A DNA stretch of 64,000 nucleotides, from assembly GCA_017399865.1 (NCBI GenBank), contig JAFQAT010000003.1:1-64000 (forward strand), read 5' to 3'. The position numbers and the translations under genes were made by a program. The DNA is from Bacteroidales bacterium (GTDB taxonomy: Bacteria; Bacteroidota; Bacteroidia; Bacteroidales; UBA932). The notes beneath the pieces are model-generated. The model searched no databases. It had not been told where the DNA came from and saw only the letters and a program-made list of their open reading frames with translations. Each line of letters opens with the position of its first letter. The stretch's first letter is position 1. Below, piece after piece: positions 38,231 through 47,783 of this stretch.

Positions 38231-41128
38231 ATGGACAAGAAGAAGGATTATATAGAGATAAGGGGAGCGAAAGCCCATAACCTCAAGGGTGCGTCGCTGT
38301 CGGTTCCGCGCGACAGCTTTGTCGTCGTGACCGGACTCAGCGGCAGCGGAAAGTCCTCCCTTGCATTCGACACCATATACGCCGAAGGCCAGCGCAGGTA
38401 TATGGACACATTGTCCACATATGCCAAGCATTTCATGGGCATACTGGAAAAGCCGGAGGTCGAGTCCATCACGGGCCTCAGCCCGATAATAGCAATAGAG
38501 CAGAAGACCACGGGAAACAATCCGCGCTCGACCGTCGGAACCATAACTGAAATATACGACTTCCTGCGTCTTCTTTATGCGAGGGCGTCGACCGCCTATT
38601 CTCCGCAGACCGGCAGGCCTATGGTCCGCTACAGCGACGAGCAGATAGTCTCGCTCATAATGGAGAATTATTCAGGCCGCAAATGCTATCTCCTGTCTCC
38701 TGTCGTAAAGGGTCGAAAGGGCCATTACAAGGAGCTTATCGAGCTGATGCGCAAGAGGGGATATACCCAGGCACGCATCGATGGCGAACTTGTGGAACTG
38801 AATGAAATCACTGCCCTGGACCGTTACAAGGCCCATTTCATCGAGATGGTAGTGGACCGTCTGAAGCCTTCGCAGAAGGATGAGAAACGCATCAAGGATT
38901 CTGTGATGTCGGCCTTGAACTACGGAAAGGGCTCGCTTGCAATCCTTGATCAGGAGACCGGCGAGGTCCACCATTATTCGAAACATCTGGTATGTCCCGA
39001 TACGGGAATATCTCTGGCGGAACCGGCTCCTCATTCCTTCTCTTTCAATTCTCCGCAGGGATACTGCCCTCATTGCAAGGGTCTGGGAATCATAGTCGAT
39101 GTCAATATGGATACGATCATCCCGGACCGTTCGGTCTCGATCGCCGATGGCGGCATAGTGCCGCTCGGCAAGATCCGCGAGACCAAGAAGTTCGATGTCA
39201 TCAGGTCCATTGCACGAAAATACAATTTCTCGCTTTACGACCCGATTGAGGTGCTTCCGGACGAGGTTGTGTCGCTGATAGTCTTCGGCTCCGACGAGCT
39301 TTTCAGAGTGGGGGAGGGAGCGTCTTCCGAGATGGTGAGCTTCGGAGGCATAGTGGATGACATCCATGACAAGATAACATGTCCTGTGTGCGGAGGTACC
39401 CGTCTGAACAAGGAAACGGAATATTTCAAGATAGACGGAAAGACGATTTCCGAAGTGGCTGCGATGGAGATTTCGCAGCTGCGTGACTGGCTTTTCTCTC
39501 TGGACGGCATTCTGGGCAAGAGGGAAAGCACCATCGCACGCGATATTCTCAAGGAACTTAAGGACAGGGTGCAGTTCCTGCTTGATGTGGGTCTGGACTA
39601 TCTGTCTCTGGACCGTGCCACGGCCTCTCTCTCAGGAGGTGAGAGCCAGAGAATCAGACTTGCGACCCAGATCGGCTCGAAACTGGTCAATGTGCTTTAC
39701 ATACTGGATGAGCCTTCGATCGGCCTTCACCAGAGGGATAACCGCAAGCTCATAGCTTCCTTGAAGAAGCTTCGCGACGAGGGCAATTCCGTGATGGTCG
39801 TCGAGCATGATGCCGAGACCATGATGGCGGCGGACTGGCTTGTGGATGTGGGCCCGGGGGCCGGTGATGCCGGCGGGCGCATCTGTTTCAGCGGCCCGCT
39901 GTCCTTAGTAGGCATTTCCGGGAGTCCGGAATCCGCTTCGCAGAGTATTGGGGGAAATGCTCCGCAGGATCATGCTGCCGGTGGAACTGCGGCATGTCAT
40001 TCTGACTATCCTTCTTGTCATTCTGAACGAAGTGAAGAATCTTTGCCGGTCATCATGGGACCGTCGACGACGCTGGAGTATCTGCGTGGCGAGAAGACGA
40101 TCGAGGTGCCGGCCGAGCGCCGTATCGGCAACGGACTGACCCTCGGAATCAGGGGAGCGAGAGGAAACAACCTGAAGGATGTAGATGTGGACTTCCCGCT
40201 GGGAATGCTGATCGGAATCAGCGGAGTCAGCGGCAGCGGCAAGTCTTCTCTGATAAACGAGACCCTGATGCCTGTCCTGAAGAACAAGTTCTACAACGCG
40301 AAACTGCAGCCTCTGCCGTATGGAAGCATTGTCGGGGTAGGCAACATCGACAAGCTCATCGAAATAGACCAAAGTCCGATCGGACGCACTCCGAGGAGTA
40401 ATCCTGCTACATTTACCGGAGTCTTCAACGACATCCGAAACCTTTTTGAAGCGACTCCTGACGCCAAGGTGCGCGGCTTCAAGGCCGGCAGGTTCTCTTT
40501 CAATGTGCCAGGAGGCCGTTGCGAGGAATGTAAAGGCGCCGGAATCAAGGTCATCGAGATGAATTTCCTTCCGTCCGTGAATGTCGTCTGCAACGAATGT
40601 CGCGGAAGAAGATACAAGAACGACACCCTTGCAGTAAAGTACAAGGGCAAGAACATAAACGACGTGCTCGAGATGCCGATAAGCGAAGCGTACGAATTCT
40701 TTGCGAATGTCCCTTCCATCGCCCAGAAACTCAAGGCTCTGGTTGATGTCGGTCTCGGCTATGTCCGTCTCGGACAGTCCGCCGTGACCCTTTCCGGCGG
40801 CGAGAGCCAGCGAATGAAGCTTGCTTCAGAGCTGGCAAAGCGGAGCACGGGAAACACCCTGTACATTCTGGACGAGCCGACCACCGGACTGCATTTCGAT
40901 GACATAAAGGTTCTTCTCGAAGTGCTCCAGCAGCTTGTCGACCAGGGCAATACCGTTATCGTCATCGAACACAACCTCGATGTCCTGAAGTCCGTAGATT
41001 ACATCTTCGACATGGGACCTGAAGGCGGAAAGAAGGGAGGAATGATAATTGCGGAAGGTACTCCCGAACAGCTGGCCGACAACCCTGATTCGGTGACCGG
41101 CCCTTTCCTGAAAGAAATACTATTGTAA
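38231..41128 (+). CDS. uvrA: Excinuclease ABC subunit A with repeat-derived insertion
   Basis: 965 residues from the ATG at 38231, chosen because the promoter box lies between it and the upstream ATG. Two ABC ATPase modules are complete: Walker [10 protein letters not shown] and GVSGSGKSS, signature [11 protein letters not shown] and [11 protein letters not shown], plus zinc-finger cysteine sets (CPHCKG, CPVCGG, CEECKG, CNECRG). It recognises damaged DNA with UvrB in nucleotide excision repair. Between the two modules, about 50 residues (coded by roughly 39903-40060) are low-complexity, include [10 protein letters not shown] and derive from interspersed repeats; the reading frame is kept and the stretch lies in a linker position. 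Confidence 0.93.
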   Translation: MDKKKDYIEIRGAKAHNLKGASLSVPRDSFVVVTGLSGSGKSSLAFDTIYAEGQRRYMDTLSTYAKHFMGILEKPEVESITGLSPIIAIEQKTTGNNPRSTVGTITEIYDFLRLLYARASTAYSPQTGRPMVRYSDEQIVSLIMENYSGRKCYLLSPVVKGRKGHYKELIELMRKRGYTQARIDGELVELNEITALDRYKAHFIEMVVDRLKPSQKDEKRIKDSVMSALNYGKGSLAILDQETGEVHHYSKHLVCPDTGISLAEPAPHSFSFNSPQGYCPHCKGLGIIVDVNMDTIIPDRSVSIADGGIVPLGKIRETKKFDVIRSIARKYNFSLYDPIEVLPDEVVSLIVFGSDELFRVGEGASSEMVSFGGIVDDIHDKITCPVCGGTRLNKETEYFKIDGKTISEVAAMEISQLRDWLFSLDGILGKRESTIARDILKELKDRVQFLLDVGLDYLSLDRATASLSGGESQRIRLATQIGSKLVNVLYILDEPSIGLHQRDNRKLIASLKKLRDEGNSVMVVEHDAETMMAADWLVDVGPGAGDAGGRICFSGPLSLVGISGSPESASQSIGGNAPQDHAAGGTAACHSDYPSCHSERSEESLPVIMGPSTTLEYLRGEKTIEVPAERRIGNGLTLGIRGARGNNLKDVDVDFPLGMLIGISGVSGSGKSSLINETLMPVLKNKFYNAKLQPLPYGSIVGVGNIDKLIEIDQSPIGRTPRSNPATFTGVFNDIRNLFEATPDAKVRGFKAGRFSFNVPGGRCEECKGAGIKVIEMNFLPSVNVVCNECRGRRYKNDTLAVKYKGKNINDVLEMPISEAYEFFANVPSIAQKLKALVDVGLGYVRLGQSAVTLSGGESQRMKLASELAKRSTGNTLYILDEPTTGLHFDDIKVLLEVLQQLVDQGNTVIVIEHNLDVLKSVDYIFDMGPEGGKKGGMIIAEGTPEQLADNPDSVTGPFLKEILL
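39932..39967 (+). repeat. Degenerate family A core inside uvrA
   Basis: CGCTTCGCAGAGT and GGGGGAAATGCTCCGC align with the plus-strand family A core at 30193-30227 (about 25 of 36 positions with one gap). It is translated in frame as part of the uvrA insertion. Confidence 0.45.
40016..40044 (+). repeat. 29-bp interspersed repeat (family B) inside uvrA
   Basis: Begins TGTCATTCTGAACGAAGTGA and is identical over all 29 bases to 61491-61519. A partial copy of its first 11 bases lies just upstream (39995-40005). In this frame it encodes [10 protein letters not shown], a peptide seen, from memory, in many unrelated bacterial proteins where this kind of repeat was inserted. Confidence 0.85.
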
Positions 41129-41164
41129 AACATAAATGTCTGATTGTTAACTATTTATGAAAAC

Positions 41165-41207
41165 CGCGTGCTCCCCTTTGGCGGCACGTATATTCGGTAA
41201 GTTGTTG
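41165..41207 (+). repeat. Decayed hairpin plus GTAAGTTGTTG tail (copy 4)
   Basis: GCGTGCTCCCC, a shortened GCACG arm (5-bp stem 41167-41171 with 41184-41188) and GGTAAGTTGTTG closely follow the order and sequence of the element at 23150-23196. It lies between uvrA and the nucleoside kinase and overlaps the rejected upstream start of the latter. Confidence 0.5.
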
Positions 41208-41228
41208 ATATATTGGAGGATACGAAAT

Positions 41229-42941
41229 ATGGAAGAAATCAGAATCTGGTGCGAAAACAGCGGCTCGTATGAGAAGGTCGCGATGGGCACGACATTGAAT
41301 GAGGTGGCGGAACGTATATGCCCGACTGTCGATGGCGGGAACGGATGCGCACTGCCGGTGCTGGCAGCTCTAGTGGACAACAAGCTCAAGTCTCTGGACT
41401 ATAAGATCATCAATCCTCATAATGTCCGTTTTGTGGGATATGACCATCCTGACGGCCGCCGTACGTACATCAGGTCGCTGTGCTTCGTGCTCCAGAATGT
41501 GGTGCGCGAGATGTATCCTTCCAAAGTGCTGGCCATCGATTATTCCCTTCCGAGCGGGCTTTATTGCGAGATCCGTGAGGTCGAGCCGATGGAGGACGGT
41601 CGTCCGAAGGTCTATTATGTCACTGACGATGAACTGGAGAAGATCGAGGCCAGGATGCATGAGATAGTGGCTGCAGACCTTCCGTTCAGGAAGGTGATGA
41701 TGAGCCTGAGTGAATGCGAGAAGCTGTATTCTGCCAACAACCAGATCCAGAAGGTGAATCTGCATAAAAGCATCGGCAGGTTTAACTATAATGTGTATTT
41801 TCTTGACGGAAAGGCAGATACATTCTATGGACCGCTGACTCCTTCCACCGGGGTACTGACAACCTTCAACATCATGGGCTTCAACGACGGATTCTGTCTG
41901 CAGTATCCTATGGACGGAGATCCGGGCAAGGTGCTGCCGATGAAACGGCAGTCGAAGCTTGCCACTGCCCTTAAGGAGCATTCGGACTGGTGCTCTGTCA
42001 TGGGCGTGCGCGGAGTCGGCATGCTGAACAGCAAGGTACGTGACGGAAGCATCGTGGATCTGATCAATCTTTCGGAAGCTCTTCATGAGAGGAAATATGC
42101 CGACATAGCGGACCAGATATATGAAAGGCGCGGCAGCGTGAAGATAGTCTTCATCGCCGGACCTTCGAGCAGCGGAAAGACGTCGACCTCTAAAAGGCTT
42201 GCCATCCAGTGCCGTATTCTCGGCCTGAATCCTAAGGTGATCGAGCTGGACAATTACTTTGTAGACCGTGAAAGGACGCCCCGTGACGAGAAAGGCGAAT
42301 ATGATTTCGAGGCTCTGAACGCGATGGACCTTGACCTTCTGGGACGTCAGCTGAACGAACTGCTGGAAGGAAAGGAAGTGGAGATACCGCGTTTCGATTT
42401 CAGGGAGGGTCGTCAGCTTTTTGAGGGCAACATGATGCAGCTGCATGAAAAGGATATCCTCATCATGGAAGGAATCCATGCCTTGAATCCGGCTATGATA
42501 CCGGGAGTGGATCCGTCCAAGGTGTTCCGTGTATATGCTTCGGCCCTTACGTCGCTATCTATAGACGAGAACAACAACATCTCTACGTCCGACAACAGGA
42601 TGCTCCGCCGCATGGTCCGTGACAACCGCACCAGAGGTGTCGTCCCTGAAGATACCATCATGAGATGGCAGAGTGTGCGCAGGGGAGAGAACAGGAACAT
42701 ATTCCCGTTCCAGGAGAATGCGGATGCCGTCTTCAATTCGGCACATATCTTCGAGCTGCCGGTGCTGAAATACTATGCAGAGCCGCTTCTTCGCCGCATC
42801 TCGCCGTCTTCGCCGGCATATACCGAAGCTGCCAGGATGTTGAAGTTCCTGGATTATATCGTGGCCCTTTCTCCGTCTGAGATAGCCGCCATCCCTCCGA
42901 CCTCCATCCTCCGCGAGTTCATCGACGGCCAGACCCTCTGA
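41229..42941 (+). CDS. TGS-domain nucleoside (uridine-type) kinase fusion
   Basis: 570 residues from the ATG at 41229; the frame is open from 41157, but that part is repeat sequence. The N-terminus carries a TGS-like domain (about 1-65) and a threonyl-tRNA-synthetase-type second domain (about 70-200), then a phosphoribulokinase/uridine kinase domain with P-loop GPSSSGKTS (311-319) and downstream ELDNYFVDRERTP. The architecture is, from memory, standard in Bacteroidota and Firmicutes; the true substrate is not settled. It is cytoplasmic and probably transcribed alone or by read-through from uvrA. Confidence 0.82.
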   Translation: MEEIRIWCENSGSYEKVAMGTTLNEVAERICPTVDGGNGCALPVLAALVDNKLKSLDYKIINPHNVRFVGYDHPDGRRTYIRSLCFVLQNVVREMYPSKVLAIDYSLPSGLYCEIREVEPMEDGRPKVYYVTDDELEKIEARMHEIVAADLPFRKVMMSLSECEKLYSANNQIQKVNLHKSIGRFNYNVYFLDGKADTFYGPLTPSTGVLTTFNIMGFNDGFCLQYPMDGDPGKVLPMKRQSKLATALKEHSDWCSVMGVRGVGMLNSKVRDGSIVDLINLSEALHERKYADIADQIYERRGSVKIVFIAGPSSSGKTSTSKRLAIQCRILGLNPKVIELDNYFVDRERTPRDEKGEYDFEALNAMDLDLLGRQLNELLEGKEVEIPRFDFREGRQLFEGNMMQLHEKDILIMEGIHALNPAMIPGVDPSKVFRVYASALTSLSIDENNNISTSDNRMLRRMVRDNRTRGVVPEDTIMRWQSVRRGENRNIFPFQENADAVFNSAHIFELPVLKYYAEPLLRRISPSSPAYTEAARMLKFLDYIVALSPSEIAAIPPTSILREFIDGQTL

Positions 42942-42944
42942 TTC

Positions 42945-42961
42945 CATCCTTCGGAAGGATG
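42945..42961 (+). terminator. Small hairpin between convergent genes
   Basis: CATCCTT (42945-42951) pairs with AAGGATG (42955-42961) around CGG. It lies just after the nucleoside kinase stop and before the end of the convergent MBL gene. There is no U-run; a weak bidirectional terminator is possible. Confidence 0.4.
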
Positions 42962-43007
42962 CTCGAAAGTGTGATTTGCGGGCGCTGGGCTGGGGTGCTG
43001 ACGGAAA

Positions 43008-43709
43008 TCAGTCTTCGTACGGTTCGTTGAAGGGGAGGAGGAAAGGATTGGTCATGCGTTCGGTGGCGATGTCGCTAGAAGGGCCGTGGCCGGGGAGGAC
43101 GCGTGTTTCGCCGTCGAGCATGAGGAGTTTCTCGAATATGCTTTTCATCAGCGTTTCATAGTCGCCGCCCGGATGGTCCGTACGTCCGATTGCGCCTGCG
43201 AAGAGGGTGTCTCCTGAAAGGAGAATCTTCTCGTTCCTTTCAAGAAAGCAGAGGCCTCCTTTGGAATGGCCGGGAGTCTGTATTACCTCGAAACGGAGGC
43301 TTCCGACATCTATTGTGTCTCCGTCCCGGACAAATATAGCCCTGCCGGTATGGTTGCAGTCTGACGATGATCCGATGATCGGGAACTCATCCGGCATCGG
43401 AAATCCGAACTGTCCGCAGAGCTTCGCATTCGTTACCTGAAGCGAATACATTTCACTCATGTCAGCATATGCAGGGATTTCATATTTCCTGACGAGGGAT
43501 GCCATTCCGTAGACATGGTCGAAGTGGCAGTGGGTCAGAAGTATGCAGACAGGTTCGAGACCTTTGTCCGCGATGAATCCGGTCAGTCTCGACAATTCGG
43601 CTTCAGAAGAGCATCCGGGGTCCGCTATGGCACATTTTCCGCTTTCGTCCCAAAGAATGAATGAGTTGGTCTGGAAGCTGTTGAATGTGAAATGTTCTAT
43701 ATGTATCAT
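43008..43709 (-). CDS. MBL-fold metallo-hydrolase (glyoxalase II-like)
   Basis: 233 residues from the ATG at 43709 (MIHIEHFTFNSFQTNSFIL); eight residues upstream are open but not family-like. The metal-binding motif THCHFDH, the later TPGHSKGG, SGDTLF and LPGHG place it with metallo-beta-lactamase-fold hydrolases of the glyoxalase II/YcbL type. The substrate may be S-lactoylglutathione-like thioesters, but this is not determined. It diverges from the deoxynucleoside kinase, with a TAAATTTG promoter box at 43731-43738. Confidence 0.85.
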   Translation of the reverse strand: MIHIEHFTFNSFQTNSFILWDESGKCAIADPGCSSEAELSRLTGFIADKGLEPVCILLTHCHFDHVYGMASLVRKYEIPAYADMSEMYSLQVTNAKLCGQFGFPMPDEFPIIGSSSDCNHTGRAIFVRDGDTIDVGSLRFEVIQTPGHSKGGLCFLERNEKILLSGDTLFAGAIGRTDHPGGDYETLMKSIFEKLLMLDGETRVLPGHGPSSDIATERMTNPFLLPFNEPYED

Positions 43710-43730
43710 CAAAAAATCAGTTAAAACATA

Positions 43731-43738
43731 CAAATTTA
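43731..43738 (-). promoter_or_regulatory. -7 element of the MBL hydrolase gene
   Basis: TAAATTTG on the minus strand matches TAnnTTTG, 21 bp before the ATG at 43709. It lies 13 bp from the divergent box at 43752, so the two promoters are nearly back to back. Confidence 0.5.
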
Positions 43739-43751
43739 CATTAAAAATTAG

Positions 43752-43759
43752 TATGTTTG
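43752..43759 (+). promoter_or_regulatory. -7 element of the deoxynucleoside kinase operon
   Basis: TATGTTTG matches TAnnTTTG exactly, 29 bp before the ATG at 43789. The upstream sequence is AT-rich without a clear TTTG at -33. Confidence 0.5.
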
Positions 43760-43788
43760 CTAATTATTTGAATTAAAATACAATAATT

Positions 43789-44409
43789 ATGCATATAGCG
43801 ATAGCAGGCAATATCGGCAGCGGAAAGACTACGCTCACAAAGATGCTGGCCGCACATTATGGCTGGACTCCTAAATTCGAGTCCGTGGATTATAATCCGT
43901 ATCTGGCTGATTTCTACGAGGACATGGAAAGATGGTCCTTCAATCTTCAGGTATATTTCCTCAACAAGAGGTTCAAGGATGTAGTGGACATCTCGAAGCT
44001 TGACGAGGTCATCATCCAGGACCGTACGATCTATGAGGATGCGCGCATCTTCGCTCCGAACCTCCACGGCATGGGCCTTATGAGTACAAGGGATTTCGAG
44101 AATTATTCCGACCTCTTCGACCTCATGATGTCCCTGGTGAATCCGCCTGACCTCCTCATCTATCTCAGAAGTTCCATTCCTAACCTCATCGGCCAGATCC
44201 AGAAGAGGGGACGTGAGTATGAGAAGAGCATCCGCATCGACTATATCACCGGACTCAATGAACGTTACGAGAACTGGATCAAGGACTACAAGCACAAGCT
44301 CCTCATCCTTGATGTGGACCGCATAAAGTTCGAAAACCGTCCTGAAGACTTTCAGGAGGTCGTCGACAAGATCGATGCAGAGCTTTTCGGTCTGTTCCCG
44401 AATGAATAA
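43789..44409 (+). CDS. Deoxynucleoside kinase
   Basis: 206 residues of the dNK/dCK family, which phosphorylates deoxynucleosides for salvage in the cytoplasm. Visible are the P-loop GNIGSGKTT, the DRS-like QDRTIYEDARIF and a lid region with QKRGREYE. Normal full length. It probably acts on purine deoxynucleosides, but specificity is not readable. It is first in a short operon with the acyl-CoA ligase (12-bp gap) and nitroreductase. Confidence 0.88.
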   Translation: MHIAIAGNIGSGKTTLTKMLAAHYGWTPKFESVDYNPYLADFYEDMERWSFNLQVYFLNKRFKDVVDISKLDEVIIQDRTIYEDARIFAPNLHGMGLMSTRDFENYSDLFDLMMSLVNPPDLLIYLRSSIPNLIGQIQKRGREYEKSIRIDYITGLNERYENWIKDYKHKLLILDVDRIKFENRPEDFQEVVDKIDAELFGLFPNE

Positions 44410-44421
44410 CCTTAAACCTTA

Positions 44422-46338
44422 ATGATCATGAAAGAAAGATTGACAATCATTGACTTTGTAGAGAAGTATGTTGCCAAGTATTCAAAGAATCCTTACCTCT
44501 GGGAAAAGAATCTGGATACAAATGTATGGGAGTCTACATCCTACGAGGAAACTCTTAAGAAGGCAAAGCGCATCGCTGCAGGACTTATGGCACTCGGAGT
44601 GCAGAAGGGAGAGAAGGTCTCTTACCTCAGCGAAGGCCGTGACATGTGGGTCATCGGCGAGCTTGGCGTTCTTTATGCAGGTGCAGTGAATGTGCCTCTC
44701 TCAATCAAGCTTGGCGAGAAGAACGATCTCGTATTCCGAGTAAAGCATTCTGATTCAAAGTATGTCATCACTTCGAAGTTCCAGCTTCCGAAGGTGAGGG
44801 CGATCCTTCCTGAATGTCCTATGGTGGAGAAGGTCATCATCTTCGACGAGGTGGCTGACAAGCAGGAGAATGAAATCTACATCAGCGAGGTCATGGAGAT
44901 GGGTGACAAGTTCCTTGCTGAGCATGAGGATATGTTCATACAGAGATACAAGTCCATCGAACCGGACGACTACGCGAACATCAGCTATACTTCAGGAACG
45001 ACTGCCGATCCGAAGGGTATCCTCCTTACACATAGAAATTACACTGCAAATGTAGAGCAGGCCCATTCGGTGATCGGTATCGACGAAGGAGACAAGATGC
45101 TCATCATCATACCTCTCGACCATTGCTTCGCACATGTCGCAGGTATGTATACAATGATGTCATACGGTGCATCATTCGGTACCGTTCCTTCAGGAAAGAG
45201 CGGCAAGGAAGCCCTCAGGAACATTTCTCCAAGCATCCAGGAACTCAAGCCTAACGTGATGCTTTCGGTACCTACCCTTGCAAAGAACTTCAAGAAGAAC
45301 ATCGAGAGCACTATCGCGAGAAAGGGAAAGACAGTGGAGAGACTTTATAACTTCGCTCTCAAGAACGCAATCGCATATAATAAGGAAGGATACAACAAGG
45401 GAACCCAGTTCGTGGATATTTTCCGCAAGCCTCTGATGCTTCTTTTCGACAAGCTTATCTTCAAGGCTGTGCGTGAGGGACTCGGCGGTCAGATGAAGTT
45501 CTTCGTCGGTGGCGGTGCTCTTCTTGACATCGACCTTCAGAGATACTACTATGCGATCGGAATCCCTATGTACCAGGGATACGGCCTTTCGGAGGCTACT
45601 CCTATCATTTCTGCAAACTCTCCTGAAAAGCATATCTTCGGATCGTCAGGAAAGATCGTTTCTCCTATGGAGATCAAGATCCTTGATGCTGACGGAGTAG
45701 AGCAGCCATTCGGACAGAAGGGTGAGATCTGCATCAAGGGAGAGAACGTGATGGCCGGATACTGGAAGAACCCTAAGTCAACGGCTGACACGATCGTTGA
45801 CGGCTGGCTCCACACCGGAGACATGGGCTACATGCGTGATGCCGAGATGCTTTATGTGGTAGGACGATTCAAGTCCCTCCTTATCGCCGCAGACGGTGAG
45901 AAGTATTCTCCGGAGGGAATCGAGGAGAACCTCGTGGAGAGCTCGAAGTATATCGACGGAGCTATCCTCCACAACAGCCAGGACCCTTACACAATCGCCC
46001 TGATCACTCCTAACAAGGATGCCCTCAAGGCATATGTGAAGGGACTCGGTCTCGATCCTGAGACAAAGGAGGCGAAGGTGAAGATGCTCGAGCTTCTCCA
46101 GGAAGAGGTGAACATGTACAGAAAGGGCGGCCGCCTTGCAGGTGCATTCCCTGAAAGATGGCTCCCTGCAGCTGTCTGCGTGCTCCCTGAGCCTTGGACA
46201 GAGCAGAACCACTTCCTCAACAGCTCGATGAAGGTCGTTCGCGGAAGGGTAGAGGAGGCATACAAGGCCCATATGGACTTCGCATATACTCCTGAAGGAA
46301 AGAACATCGTAAACGATATGAACCTCGCTTCACTTTAA
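44422..46338 (+). CDS. Long-chain acyl-CoA ligase (AMP-binding)
   Basis: 638-residue adenylate-forming enzyme that activates fatty acids with ATP and CoA. The AMP-binding signature YTSGTTADPKGILLTHRN, the GYGLSEATP motif and WLHTGDMG with a following GRFKSLLI mark a FadD15-like long-chain acyl-CoA synthetase. No membrane span or signal is seen. Met3 is a possible start. Its stop overlaps the next ATG (TAATG), so it is translationally coupled to the nitroreductase. Confidence 0.88.
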   Translation: MIMKERLTIIDFVEKYVAKYSKNPYLWEKNLDTNVWESTSYEETLKKAKRIAAGLMALGVQKGEKVSYLSEGRDMWVIGELGVLYAGAVNVPLSIKLGEKNDLVFRVKHSDSKYVITSKFQLPKVRAILPECPMVEKVIIFDEVADKQENEIYISEVMEMGDKFLAEHEDMFIQRYKSIEPDDYANISYTSGTTADPKGILLTHRNYTANVEQAHSVIGIDEGDKMLIIIPLDHCFAHVAGMYTMMSYGASFGTVPSGKSGKEALRNISPSIQELKPNVMLSVPTLAKNFKKNIESTIARKGKTVERLYNFALKNAIAYNKEGYNKGTQFVDIFRKPLMLLFDKLIFKAVREGLGGQMKFFVGGGALLDIDLQRYYYAIGIPMYQGYGLSEATPIISANSPEKHIFGSSGKIVSPMEIKILDADGVEQPFGQKGEICIKGENVMAGYWKNPKSTADTIVDGWLHTGDMGYMRDAEMLYVVGRFKSLLIAADGEKYSPEGIEENLVESSKYIDGAILHNSQDPYTIALITPNKDALKAYVKGLGLDPETKEAKVKMLELLQEEVNMYRKGGRLAGAFPERWLPAAVCVLPEPWTEQNHFLNSSMKVVRGRVEEAYKAHMDFAYTPEGKNIVNDMNLASL

Positions 46339-46871
46339 TGGAATTCTCAGAATTAGTTCATAAAAGACAAAGTGACAGAAAATATGCTCCCGAGCCAGTG
46401 GCAAGGGAGCATATTCTCAAATGTCTCGAGGCAGCCCGCCTCGCTCCTTCGGCATGCAACTCGCAGCCGTGGAAATTCATCGTAGTGGATGACAAGGCAA
46501 AGCTCGCCGAACTGTCCGAGGCGGCTATAGGATTGGGCATGAACAAGTTCACGGCACAGGTGCCTGTGATGGTTGCCGTAGTCCAGGAGAAGATGAACAT
46601 GGAGGCCAAGGCCGGCGCCCTGCTCAAGGACAAGGATTACAGCCTGATGGACCTCGGCATGGCGGTCGAGCATTTCTGCCTTCAGGCGGCCGAGCTCGGC
46701 CTGGGTACATGCATCATGGGGTGGTTCGACGAGAAGCGCGTCAGGAAGGTCCTGGAAGTGCCTCGCGGCCGCAGAATCCAGCTCCTGATCACGCTCGGAC
46801 ATCCTGATTCGCCGACCCGCAGCAAGGTCCGCAAGCCTCTGGAGGATATTTCCTCCTGGAACAAATACTGA
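46338..46871 (+). CDS. Nitroreductase family FMN oxidoreductase
   Basis: 177 residues. ELVHKRQSDRKYAPEPV and ARLAPSACNSQPWKF are the FMN-binding start of nitroreductase-fold enzymes; LGLGTCIMGWFDE and the C-terminal GHPD are also typical. It uses NAD(P)H to reduce nitro groups or quinones; the natural substrate is unknown. It is last in the operon and converges on the superoxide dismutase gene. Confidence 0.87.
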   Translation: MEFSELVHKRQSDRKYAPEPVAREHILKCLEAARLAPSACNSQPWKFIVVDDKAKLAELSEAAIGLGMNKFTAQVPVMVAVVQEKMNMEAKAGALLKDKDYSLMDLGMAVEHFCLQAAELGLGTCIMGWFDEKRVRKVLEVPRGRRIQLLITLGHPDSPTRSKVRKPLEDISSWNKY

Positions 46872-46881
46872 TCTTTATCGG

Positions 46882-46902
46882 GCCGGGAATCACTTTTCCG
46901 GC
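46882..46902 (+). terminator. Weak hairpin between convergent genes
   Basis: GCCGG (46882-46886) pairs with CCGGC (46898-46902), and the AA/TT next to them can add pairs. It overlaps the last codons of the superoxide dismutase gene. No U-run. Confidence 0.35.
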
Positions 46903-47735
46903 TCGAAGTATTCTTTTCCGACTCCGCATGCCGGACATGTCCAGTCTTCCGGCAGTTCGCTGAACGGAGTTCCCGGAGGCACGCCGTTTTCAGGGTCGCC
47001 TTCTACCGGATCGTAGACCCATCCGCATGTGACGCAGACATATTTCCGCATGTCTTTCTCATCTTCGATGATTGCCTCGGCGATGGCTTCTGTCAATCCG
47101 TCCCGGGATGTTTCCGTCACCATGACGGTTTCAACGTCAGTGACGGCAGAAGGAAGGTCGGAATGCATCCTCTTCACAACCTTGTCCCAGTTGATGAGCT
47201 CCCAGCATCTGTCGATGTATTCGGCCCGTCGGTTACGGTAGTCTATGTAGTACGCATGTTCCCATACATCGATGGTCAGAAGCGGCTTGAAGCCGTTCCT
47301 CATCGGATTTCCAGCGTTTGATTCCTGGATTATGACGAGCTTTCCCTCTGCGTCCTGGGCAAGCCATGCCCATCCGGATCCGAACACTCCTGCGGCCGCC
47401 TTCTTGAACATTTCCTTGAAGTTCTCTACCGATCCGAAGTCACGGATGAGGTAATCCTTGAGTTCCAGAGGCATGGACACCTGGACAGGGGACAGTGAAT
47501 TGAAATAGAACACGTGGTTCCACACCTGGGCCGCATTATTGAAGATCGGTCCTGATGTGGTCATGATGAGGGTCTCGATCTGCATTTCCTCGTAAGGAGT
47601 GCCTGCAATCAGATTGTTGAGGTTGTCGATGTAAGTCTGGAGATGTTTGCCGTAGTGGTACTCTATCGTCTCCTTGCTGATTCTGGGCTCCAGTGCGTCT
47701 GACGCATATGGGAGCGGAGGTAATGTATAGATCAT
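46890..47735 (-). CDS. Fe-superoxide dismutase fused to rubredoxin
   Basis: 281 residues from the ATG at 47735; a longer frame to 47768 adds an atypical stretch. Residues 1-195 are an Fe/Mn superoxide dismutase with metal ligands H27, H74, D156 and H160; Q70 in NNAAQVWNH indicates the iron type. After a short helical linker, residues 230-278 form a full rubredoxin with C234, C237, C267 and C270 ([17 protein letters not shown]). The enzyme removes superoxide; the fused one-electron carrier could couple it to an electron donor or allow reductase-like action. The frame is continuous without any hint of an assembly error. Confidence 0.9.
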   Translation of the reverse strand: MIYTLPPLPYASDALEPRISKETIEYHYGKHLQTYIDNLNNLIAGTPYEEMQIETLIMTTSGPIFNNAAQVWNHVFYFNSLSPVQVSMPLELKDYLIRDFGSVENFKEMFKKAAAGVFGSGWAWLAQDAEGKLVIIQESNAGNPMRNGFKPLLTIDVWEHAYYIDYRNRRAEYIDRCWELINWDKVVKRMHSDLPSAVTDVETVMVTETSRDGLTEAIAEAIIEDEKDMRKYVCVTCGWVYDPVEGDPENGVPPGTPFSELPEDWTCPACGVGKEYFEPEK

Positions 47736-47783
47736 TTCGTGTCTGTTTGAAAGTTCATCCGGACACAAAACAATTATCAGACC

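Noticed and set aside
41157..41228. Longer start for the nucleoside kinase
   Set aside because: The added 24 residues are encoded by a decayed hairpin repeat, and the family starts at MEEIRIW.
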